Positions 1 to 4,033 of a DNA stretch of 16,531 nt are shown here, one piece after another. Within the stretch, counting starts at the first letter, position 1. Each line of letters opens with the position of its first letter. Source of the stretch: an uncultured Eggerthellaceae bacterium (GTDB lineage Bacteria > Actinomycetota > Coriobacteriia > Coriobacteriales > Eggerthellaceae); the NCBI GenBank assembly GCA_910585565.1, contig CAJUFC010000071.1:1-16531 (forward strand), given 5' to 3'. The position numbers and the translations under genes are program-made. The notes beneath the pieces were generated by a model. That model worked only from the letters and a program-made list of their open reading frames with translations, did no database searches and was not told the origin of the DNA.

Positions 1-184
1 ATGCGAGCGCCAGCCTCCCAACCGCCCTTCGGGCGGCGGGCGGGCTGGAGCTCCGCCCCTACGCCTGTCGGAGCAAGCGAGGTCTTTCGGTCGCGTGCAA
101 TTTGGAACGCCCTAACCGCACGCCCCTGCCCCGTAGCCCGTTCGGCGGAGGCGGCATGGGTGCCGCGCGCAGTTCCGCAGCGAA

Positions 185-209
185 CATGAGCGTCCAGTGG
201 ACGCTCATG
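185..209. repeat. Perfect 12-1-12 palindrome, core GTCCAGTGGAC
   Basis: Positions 185-196 (CATGAGCGTCCA) are the exact reverse complement of 198-209, with a single G at the centre. A second 12-1-12 palindrome at 3316-3340 has the same design and shares the core GTCCA(G/C)TGGAC but has different outer arms. The pair suggests a family of dispersed palindromic intergenic repeats, or binding sites of one dimeric protein. No gene adjoins this copy. Confidence 0.7.
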
Positions 210-316
210 CAGAGCGAGGACTGTTTGAGCACGGCGCCCGTGCCACCAGAGCTGCGATAGCGCCTGGCTCGAGAATCCGAAGGCGCGCTTCCCTGTCGCT
301 AGATTTCTCGACTTCG

Positions 317-388
317 CTCGAAATGACGCAGTGTGGGGCGCTCGAGATGACGCAGCGTGAGGCGCTCGAGATGGCGCTGTCCGAGATG
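317..388. repeat. Degenerate 24-bp tandem repeat
   Basis: Two adjacent 24-bp units, 317-340 and 341-364, differ at only three positions. A third shortened unit starts at 365 and a fourth echo lies around 381-393. The shared core is CTCGARATGACGCAG. Because 24 is a multiple of three, the array leaves frames open on both strands and gives a repeating translation. I read that as a by-product and not as a gene. Confidence 0.65.
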
Positions 389-470
389 GCGTCGCGCCGT
401 CAGGATGAGGATATCCCATGGCAAATCCTTCCCTTTCTCGGCCTCTCTGGCGAAAGCCTCCGCGGGAAGG

Positions 471-572
471 TACAATAGTGCAGCGCGGAGGACCCTCACC
501 AGAGGGACCAAAGCTCACAAGGTGCGTGACCCTTCTGCCGGGAAGCTGACAGGGTCGCGCTCCTTCTTTTTT
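471..572 (+). ncRNA. Candidate small transcript with intrinsic terminator (about 90 nt)
   Basis: A TACAAT box at 471-476 is followed by a compact structured stretch. It has a hairpin CCCTC-ACCA-GAGGG at 493-506 and ends in a terminator-like stem with a T tract at 566-572. Transcription starting near 483 would give an RNA of about 90 nt with no convincing open frame. The -35 region at 448-453 matches consensus poorly. I compared it by eye with 4.5S/SRP RNA and common riboswitches and found no match. It could instead be the 3' end of a transcript that begins upstream of the window. Confidence 0.3.
524..572 (+). terminator. Intrinsic terminator, + strand
   Basis: GCGTGACCCT at 524-533 pairs with AGGGTCGCGC at 551-560 (one T·G wobble), followed by TCCTTCTTTTTT. 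The loop is 17 nt and could form a small inner hairpin. The T tract makes this a good rho-independent terminator for the + strand. Confidence 0.6.
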
Positions 573-628
573 GGCGCCCCTTCGAGGACGCCCTTTATAT
601 GCAAATGGGATGTTCCAGAAAAAGAGGT

Positions 629-657
629 TGGCCCACCCCTGCAACAGGAATGGGCCA
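629..657. repeat. Nested hairpin between terminator and hairpin element
   Basis: TGGCCCA at 629-635 pairs with TGGGCCA at 651-657. Inside it CCTG at 638-641 pairs with CAGG at 645-648 around a CAA loop. There is no T tract, so it is not a classic terminator. The rest of 573-690 shows no gene. Confidence 0.5.
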
Positions 658-690
658 TTAACCGCAAAAGCGCCTCACCTGTTGCCTTCT

Positions 691-799
691 TTGGAGAGAA
701 ACCAACCTCATAAACGCGATATCGCGGTATAAGTGGATAAGCGCTTGTTGCCAAGCGTTACCGCGAATCGCTTTTACTATTAAACTGGTTTCTCTCCAA
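691..799. repeat. 109-bp hairpin element with perfect 14-bp terminal inverted repeats (MITE-like)
   Basis: TTGGAGAGAAACCA at 691-704 is the exact reverse complement of 786-799. The interior is also nested. GCGAT (716-720) pairs with ATCGC (767-771), CGCGGTA (723-729) pairs with TACCGCG (759-765), and CGCTTG (742-747) pairs with CAAGCG (752-757) around a 4-nt loop. The whole unit therefore folds into one long interrupted hairpin on either strand. It has no coding capacity and is more AT-rich than the housekeeping genes. I see no clear target-site duplication. It may be a non-autonomous mobile element, a structured RNA or a large regulatory cruciform. Confidence 0.55.
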
Positions 800-845
800 C
801 ACCGTATACTACATGATTCCCCCACCCCCGTCACCACAACCCGAA

Positions 846-863
846 TGCACACAATAGTGTGCA
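846..863. promoter_or_regulatory. Inverted repeat TGCACAC-N4-GTGTGCA upstream of the first TA pair
   Basis: Perfect 7-bp arms (846-852 and 857-863) separated by AATA lie about 40 bp before the promoter of the Phd-like/RelE pair. It is a plausible operator for an autoregulating antitoxin, but nothing else ties it to that gene. Confidence 0.35.
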
Positions 864-900
864 CAAAATCTTCACCCTTCGGAAACGAATGATTACTCAA

Positions 901-941
901 TTGATTTCGTATAGTTATATAGATTAAAATCTTCTTATAAT
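901..941 (+). promoter_or_regulatory. Promoter of the Phd-like/RelE operon
   Basis: TTGATT at 901-906 and TAAAAT at 925-930 are 18 bp apart, giving a start near 937, just before the ribosome binding site. A second box, TATAAT at 936-941, also exists but has no -35 at a proper distance. Short arms AGATT/AATCT (921-925 and 928-932) overlap the -10 and could serve as an operator. Confidence 0.45.
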
Positions 942-959
942 CGGATGGGGAGGATCGAC

Positions 960-1247
960 ATGGAGCCCATCTTTCCCATTACTGCTTTGAGCAAAGATCA
1001 GGCAGCGGTTAAGGAAGCTGCCCAGAACAATATCGTGCGCATCACCGAGCACGGCGCGGCTGCTTGGAAATTCACTTCGGAGGAAGCCTACGAGCAGGCC
1101 GTGCAAGACGCCGTCGCCGACGCGCTGTACGAGGCGCAGGTCGCGTGGGCTATCGAGCGCGGGCGGCAGGACTTCGCCGAGGGGGCGTGCACGACAGGCA
1201 CCGAAAACGCCAAGGCGAGGCTGGCGGCCCTCAGGGCTGCCCAATGA
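960..1247 (+). CDS. Phd/YefM-like type II antitoxin
   Basis: A small protein (95 aa) that should bind and neutralise the toxin encoded immediately downstream and repress their shared promoter. The N-terminal half has the Phd/YefM pattern. A short opening strand (residues 3-8) is followed by a helix starting ALSKDQAAVKEAAQ, then the strand VRITEHG and an FTSEEAYEQ segment. The C-terminal half is helical, charged and Ala/Glu-rich, as expected of the toxin-wrapping part. I place the start at 960 because GGGGAGG (947-953) sits 6 nt before it; an ATG at 945 would bury that site inside the gene. Its stop overlaps the toxin start by 4 bp (ATGA), so the two are translationally coupled. The family is inferred from sequence pattern and context. 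Confidence 0.75.
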   Translation: MEPIFPITALSKDQAAVKEAAQNNIVRITEHGAAAWKFTSEEAYEQAVQDAVADALYEAQVAWAIERGRQDFAEGACTTGTENAKARLAALRAAQ

Positions 1248-1516
1248 GCGAGATTCACTACAGCGACAGCTTTCTCGTTGAGCTGGCGCAGGTCACCTCG
1301 CCGAGCGTGGAGCATCGCATCTTCGACGCCATAGACCTTTTGCCTCATGTGCCGGTTCTCGGCTCGACCAGCCTCCCCAAAGCCATCGCCCAGCGCTACG
1401 GAAGCAGCGTGCGAGAGATTCCCGTCAAGCCATTCGCCGTCATCTACGAAATCAGAGACGACGGCGATTTCCTCATCCTCGGCCTCATCCACCAACGCTC
1501 CGCCCACTGGGCTTGA
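1244..1516 (+). CDS. RelE/ParE-family toxin
   Basis: A 90-aa protein that fits the RelE/ParE superfamily of type II toxins, which act as ribosome-dependent mRNA interferases (RelE) or gyrase poisons (ParE). I cannot tell which applies. It opens with a strand and a long helix (IHYSDSFLVELAQ...). A central Pro-rich segment follows (PHVPVLGSTSLP), and the end has the family's sheet core, PVKPFAVIYEI then FLILGLIHQRSAHWA. That C-terminal H-x-R pattern is typical of the family. The start ATG overlaps the antitoxin stop. It lies in an accessory region beside a second TA pair and a broken Abi gene, close to a tRNA att scar. Confidence 0.8.
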   Translation: MSEIHYSDSFLVELAQVTSPSVEHRIFDAIDLLPHVPVLGSTSLPKAIAQRYGSSVREIPVKPFAVIYEIRDDGDFLILGLIHQRSAHWA

Positions 1517-1566
1517 ACGTCCGTCTCCACCATCTCGCTGTCCTTTCCACTTATCTGGTTTTCTTA

Positions 1567-1578
1567 ATTTCTAGAAAT
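1567..1578. promoter_or_regulatory. 12-bp perfect palindrome ATTTCTAGAAAT, candidate operator
   Basis: The palindrome sits 5 bp before a TAGCAT box (1583-1588) and 40 bp before the start of the RHH antitoxin gene. RHH antitoxins normally repress their own operon by binding short palindromes over the promoter, so this is a reasonable operator. The matching -35 is weak. Confidence 0.4.
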
Positions 1579-1618
1579 CTGGTAGCATGCGTAGCAGGCA
1601 CAGCGAGAAAGGGTTGGC

Positions 1619-1900
1619 ATGACTGCACAGAAAGCGGCTTCCTTTGAGGAGTTTCTTGAGGCGGCCGAGCGATTCGACGCGACGCAGGTAATGGCGCAGG
1701 CTGCTCGCGCGTGTGCCGAGACACATGCTGGCGCGGTGCCAGACAAGCGGCCCAAGGAGAAAGTCGGCCTTACGATCAGCCCTGACCTGGTGGAGGCCGT
1801 CGATGACTACATCTATCAGCAGCGAAAGCTCGGCGTGCGCCTCAAGAAGAACGACGTTTACGAAGCCGCCCTGCGCAGCTTCCTGCACCTGGAGCAATAG
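1619..1900 (+). CDS. Ribbon-helix-helix antitoxin partner of Fic protein
   Basis: A 93-aa protein, probably the DNA-binding antitoxin of the Fic gene 3 bp downstream. Residues about 48-92 read as a ribbon-helix-helix domain: strand KVGLTIS, helix PDLVEAVDDYIYQQRK, turn LGVRLKK, then helix NDVYEAALRSFLHLEQ. The first 45 residues are a helical Ala/Glu-rich region (EEFLEAAERFDATQVMAQ) likely to contact the toxin. The start follows GAAAGGG at 1607-1613 with 5 nt spacing. A palindrome at 1567-1578 is its likely operator. The opening bases of this gene and of the Fic gene are nearly the same, both encoding MTAQ. The RHH fold is recognised from pattern only; the antitoxin role is inferred from position. 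Confidence 0.65.
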   Translation: MTAQKAASFEEFLEAAERFDATQVMAQAARACAETHAGAVPDKRPKEKVGLTISPDLVEAVDDYIYQQRKLGVRLKKNDVYEAALRSFLHLEQ

Positions 1901-1903
1901 ACC

Positions 1904-2572
1904 ATGACGGCACAGAGCACACACAAGCTATCGGTTGAGGACAACATCTTTCTCGCCAAACGCAATCTCGTTGACAGCATTTGGAAAGAGGCGCGGCTTG
2001 AGGGCATCGCGGTCACGTATCCGCAAACGTCCGACGTCATGGATGGACGCGTAGTGCCGGGACTGAGCCTTGAGGACAACCTGGCCCTCAACAACCTCAA
2101 GCAGGCATGGCGCTATGTTCTCGACGAGCCGCATCCCATCGACTTCGATGCGCTCAAGCGCATCAACCTTCTCGTCGGACAAGGTGGCGTTGTTCGCTAT
2201 GCAGGCGAACTGCGCGAGGGAATCGTCCGCATCGGTGGAACGAGTTTTAGGCCGCCAATACCCGAGCCAGAGCAATGCGAAGCCGAGTTCGCACGCTTGC
2301 TGCAGGTAAACGACGACGTGACTCGCGCCCTGCTGGCATTCGCATGGGTATGTCGCACCCAGCTCTTCCGAGACGGCAACGAGCGCACAGCTCAACTGAT
2401 TGCAAACGACATCCTCGTCCATACCGGCGAAGGCATTCTGGCGGTGCCCGTGGAAGTGCAATCGACCTTCTTCGACCTGCTCATCAGCTTCTACGAGACC
2501 AACCGTCCCGATGACCTCATGGCGTTTCTCCTCGCCCACTGCATCGAGAAACCACCCATCGGCAAACCGTAA
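1904..2572 (+). CDS. Fic-domain protein, catalytic His replaced by Gln
   Basis: A 222-aa Fic-family protein. Fic enzymes transfer AMP or other groups from nucleotides to protein targets. Residues 20-40 include an ARLEG segment resembling the inhibitory-helix region of this family. Residues 101-122 carry the flap GELREGIVRIGG...PPIPEP. The core motif is at 153-164, QLFRDGNERTAQ. Compared with the canonical HPFxxGNGRxxR, the catalytic His is Gln153, the second Gly is Glu160 and the last Arg is Gln164; Phe155, Asp157, Asn159 and Arg161 remain. From memory, one Fic subfamily regularly has QxFxDGNKRT here, so this is probably subfamily character and not simple decay. Activity as a classic AMP-transferase is doubtful. 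The start is 3 bp after the RHH gene, with GGAG at 1891-1894. Confidence 0.85.
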   Translation: MTAQSTHKLSVEDNIFLAKRNLVDSIWKEARLEGIAVTYPQTSDVMDGRVVPGLSLEDNLALNNLKQAWRYVLDEPHPIDFDALKRINLLVGQGGVVRYAGELREGIVRIGGTSFRPPIPEPEQCEAEFARLLQVNDDVTRALLAFAWVCRTQLFRDGNERTAQLIANDILVHTGEGILAVPVEVQSTFFDLLISFYETNRPDDLMAFLLAHCIEKPPIGKP

Positions 2573-2659
2573 ACTTCGACAAATAAAGAACAAGCCTTTC
2601 AACGGTGCAGCAAATGCAACGCAAGAATCTGCTGTTCATCCGCAAAGCAGACAAGGCGC
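2573..2659. other. Spacer between Fic gene and abi promoter
   Basis: No gene supported. A 25-codon frame from an ATG at 2614 to TAA at 2689 has coding-like codon use, but it lacks a ribosome binding site and overlaps the promoter that follows. It could be the tail of a lost gene. Confidence 0.4.
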
Positions 2660-2689
2660 TTGACATGGTGCTGCGCATCAGATTATATT
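2660..2689 (+). promoter_or_regulatory. Strong sigma-70 promoter of the abi remnant
   Basis: TTGACA at 2660-2665 is a perfect -35 and TATATT at 2684-2689 is one base from consensus, with 18 bp between. It predicts a start near 2697. This is the best-matching + strand promoter in the window, and it now drives only a structured leader and a broken gene. Confidence 0.65.
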
Positions 2690-2696
2690 AATTGAA

Positions 2697-2784
2697 GTGG
2701 TTATGGCGGATGTCTCTACGGGGGCCCGCCCATGCAGAGCGGCTGCCGGCAACGGTGGCCGCTCTGTGCATTTGGAAGGAACGT
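2697..2784 (+). ncRNA. Structured leader / candidate RNA partner of the Abi_2 gene
   Basis: Two hairpins fill the stretch between promoter and start codon. GGCGG (2705-2709) pairs with CCGCC (2726-2730). CAGAGCGGC (2735-2743) pairs exactly with GCCGCTCTG (2758-2766), extended by ATG/CAT with a 2-nt bulge; its loop contains TGCCGGCA. A ribosome binding site (GGAAGGA, 2774-2780) follows. AbiF-type HEPN proteins have been reported to work with a conserved upstream non-coding RNA as antitoxin (from memory). The position and structure here fit that idea, but an ordinary mRNA leader is possible. Confidence 0.4.
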
Positions 2785-3125
2785 ATGACTAGGGTTAAGG
2801 GTTAAGGCTCAAGTTCAGAAACAAATGCGCACACGACGAAAGACTGTACTGCGCAAAAATAGGGCATCGGGATCCCGTCGTTGACTTTGCGTCCATGCTA
2901 GAACTCGTCGAGCCATACCTATGCAGATCGGACTACGACGATTTCCTCAGTGACATCATGCTTACAATAGTCTCTTATAACGATCAAAGCAGTTTTGCCA
3001 CTCATGTCCTTGAGGAATCAGGCATCGATCGCATCTTTGATCAAGCAATGGCGGCAACCAAACGAAGGCTAGAGAGACCCTTGTCTCCCCGAGAGAGTGT
3101 CAAATTCGGCACATATCGCCCTTGA
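2785..3125 (+). pseudogene. Abi_2 family (AbiD/AbiF-type) HEPN protein, internally deleted
   Basis: Remnant of an abortive-infection gene of the Abi_2 family, whose intact members are roughly 300 aa with HEPN RNase motifs. The start survives: GGAAGGA at 2774-2780, then ATG at 2785 encoding MTRVKG before a stop at 2803. In another frame, 2799-3125 reads as the C-terminal third. It includes FRNKCAHDERLY, where Arg (codon 2817) and His (codon 2832) form the HEPN RxxxxH pair, then DFASMLELVEPYL and SDYDDFLSDIMLTIV. The middle of the gene, several hundred bp, is missing. The break lies in a tandem 7-bp repeat, GGGTTAA at 2792-2798 and 2799-2805, which suggests a deletion joining repeats plus a frameshift. 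The promoter and leader are intact. A 76-aa product could start at an internal ATG (2895), but it would lack the motif. Confidence 0.7.
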
Positions 3126-3197
3126 GGACATATCCACCTCGCGCTCGTTGCAGAGAATTTGCAGAATCAAGGCGAGCTAAAACCTCTGAGCGTATCC

Positions 3198-3263
3198 CCC
3201 AAACATGAAAAGGACCCCATTGCTGGGACCCTTCTGAGTTGTGGTGGTCGGAGGGGGACTTGA
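3198..3263. repeat. Left copy of tRNA-Phe 3' end plus terminator (att-like)
   Basis: These 66 bp match 3371-3436 at an offset of 173 with only three differences. They hold the last 22 nt of tRNA-Phe including CCA, in the same orientation, and a copy of its terminator. Two of the differences fall in the terminator stem and turn G-C pairs into G·U pairs, so the fold survives in weakened form. Duplication of a tRNA 3' end is the typical product of tyrosine-recombinase integration. Confidence 0.7.
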
Positions 3264-3315
3264 TGCGCCTTCGCTACGCGAATGCGCGTGCCCTGCGCGC
3301 CTTCGGCGCTCGGGC

Positions 3316-3340
3316 CTGGACAGTCCACTGGACTGTCCAG
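3316..3340. repeat. Perfect 12-1-12 palindrome, core GTCCACTGGAC
   Basis: CTGGACAGTCCA at 3316-3327 is the exact reverse complement of 3329-3340 around a single C. It has the same geometry and core as the palindrome at 185-209, and lies between the two tRNA-Phe end copies. Confidence 0.7.
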
Positions 3341-3346
3341 CCTTCT

Positions 3347-3374
3347 CAGGGTTCAAGTCCCTGGGAGACTCCCA
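3347..3374 (+). other. tRNA-like 3' fragment (T-arm, acceptor strand, CCA)
   Basis: CAGGG, loop TTCAAGT, then CCCTG form a perfect T-arm. This is followed by exactly seven nt, one discriminator base (C) and CCA at 3372-3374. The spacing fits the 3' end of a tRNA on the + strand, opposite to tRNA-Phe. No matching 5' acceptor strand or anticodon arm is visible upstream. It may be a relic of a second tRNA captured by an integrated element, or a coincidence helped by the conserved T-loop. Confidence 0.3.
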
Positions 3375-3436
3375 AATATGAAAAGGGCCCCATTGCTGGG
3401 GCCCTTCTGAGTTGTGGTGGTCGGAGGGGGACTTGA
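3371..3436. repeat. Right copy of the tRNA-Phe end repeat (att-like)
   Basis: Partner of 3198-3263. It spans the terminator and the last 22 nt of the intact tRNA-Phe, so this is the functional copy. Confidence 0.7.
3381..3406 (-). terminator. Terminator of tRNA-Phe
   Basis: On the minus strand AAGGGCCCC and GGGGCCCTT form a perfect 9-bp stem around AGCAAT and run into TTTT. It starts 8 nt after the tRNA CCA end. Confidence 0.85.
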
Positions 3437-3490
3437 ACCCTCGGCACGCGGATTTTCAGTCCGCTGCTCTACCAACTGAGCTACCCGACC
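3415..3490 (-). tRNA. tRNA-Phe (GAA)
   Basis: The minus strand reads as a complete 76-nt cloverleaf. It has a 7-bp acceptor stem GGTCGGG/TCCGACC with a G·T at the last pair, the D-arm segment AGCTCAGTTGGTAGAGC, an anticodon loop CTGAAAA carrying GAA, and a T-arm with GGTTCAA. The discriminator is A and CCA is encoded (3415-3417). A promoter lies just upstream and a terminator just downstream. Its 3' end is duplicated 173 bp away, which marks it as an integration target for mobile elements. Confidence 0.97.
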
Positions 3491-3519
3491 ATAGGTGCGT
3501 CGCGTTGACGCGAGTAACC

Positions 3520-3548
3520 ATTGTAAAGGTCGCGCGGGATGTTGGCAA
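3520..3548 (-). promoter_or_regulatory. Promoter of tRNA-Phe
   Basis: On the minus strand TTGCCA (3548-3543) and TACAAT (3525-3520) are 17 bp apart, each one base from consensus. Transcription would start about 20 nt before the mature tRNA end. The promoter begins right after the stop of the prepilin peptidase gene. Confidence 0.65.
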
Positions 3549-3553
3549 GATGT

Positions 3554-4033
3554 TTATGCGACAAGCATCACGGCGAGCGGAAGGCCGCAGGCGACACAAG
3601 GCGCGAACGGGATGCCATTGCTCGCCGTCGTGCTGCGGGCCAGCACCGCATACAGCAGGCTCACCGCGCATGCAACCGTCAGCGCCACGAGCGACGGCAT
3701 GACGCCGAGAAAGAGCGCAACGACCGCAACGAGCTTGATGTCGCCGCCGCCAAATGCATAGCGCCCGGTGATGCGCTCGTATAGCAGGGTCAGACCCAAC
3801 AGGCCGCCGCCGATGACGAGCGCCGCTGCGGCTCGCTCGAGCGAGTCAGCGATAACGAGGAGCGCATCTGCGTCGCCCATTGCAGCAGACGCCACCAAGG
3901 CGATGCGCCAGACGAGCCACAGGCTCGCGACAGCCGCCACGAGGCCGTTGGGGATGCGGCGCGCGCGAATGTCTTTGACGGCCGCCGTCAACAACAGCAC
4001 GAACAGGGCAACGAATGCGGCCAGCGTCAGCAT
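3554..4033 (-). CDS. Short A24-family prepilin peptidase
   Basis: A 159-aa integral membrane aspartic protease of the type IV prepilin peptidase family (TadV/CpaA-like), which removes the leader from prepilin-like proteins at the cytoplasmic membrane. The two catalytic aspartates are visible: Asp21 in AVKDIRARRIPN, directly after the first membrane helix, and Asp98 in FGGGDIKLVA. About six hydrophobic segments are present (near 1-19, 32-50, 55-85, 100-113, 114-132 and 143-159). The N-terminal methyltransferase domain of full-length PilD is absent, as is normal for the short form. The end GIPFAPCVACGLPLA is typical of the family. Its ATG shares one base with the stop of the upstream radical SAM gene, so translation is probably coupled. 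No pilin genes are in the window. Confidence 0.88.
   Translation of the reverse strand: MLTLAAFVALFVLLLTAAVKDIRARRIPNGLVAAVASLWLVWRIALVASAAMGDADALLVIADSLERAAAALVIGGGLLGLTLLYERITGRYAFGGGDIKLVAVVALFLGVMPSLVALTVACAVSLLYAVLARSTTASNGIPFAPCVACGLPLAVMLVA

Larger units (their letters stand above)
1..470. other. Non-coding stretch with palindromes and short repeats
   Basis: I see no convincing gene on either strand. The open frames here have arginine/proline/serine-rich translations typical of GC-rich non-coding DNA, and none has a good ribosome binding site. The stretch does hold a GC-rich stem-loop with a TTC loop at 22-36, the perfect palindrome at 185-209 and a degenerate 24-bp repeat at 317-388. 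The segment around 301-325 resembles a dispersed intergenic sequence that, read on the minus strand, gives spurious proteins ending in residues like HFERSREI. That last point is from memory of other genomes. Confidence 0.6.
3126..3414. other. Non-coding integration-scar region beside tRNA-Phe
   Basis: No gene on either strand. The stretch contains the left copy of the tRNA-Phe 3' end (3198-3263), a perfect 25-bp palindrome, a tRNA-like T-arm/acceptor fragment and the tRNA-Phe terminator, each listed separately. The remainder, 3126-3197, shows nothing recognisable. Confidence 0.6.

Noticed and set aside
480..572. SRP (4.5S) RNA or a known riboswitch
   Set aside because: The GGAA-type apical loop with its conserved internal loops is not present, and no riboswitch core I know matches.
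658..900. Minus-strand frames across the hairpin element (515-754 and 658-900)
   Set aside because: They cross the perfect inverted repeats and show no family pattern or translation signals.
2614..2691. A 25-codon frame just upstream of the abi promoter
   Set aside because: No ribosome binding site, and it overlaps the -35 and -10 boxes; kept only as a possible relic.
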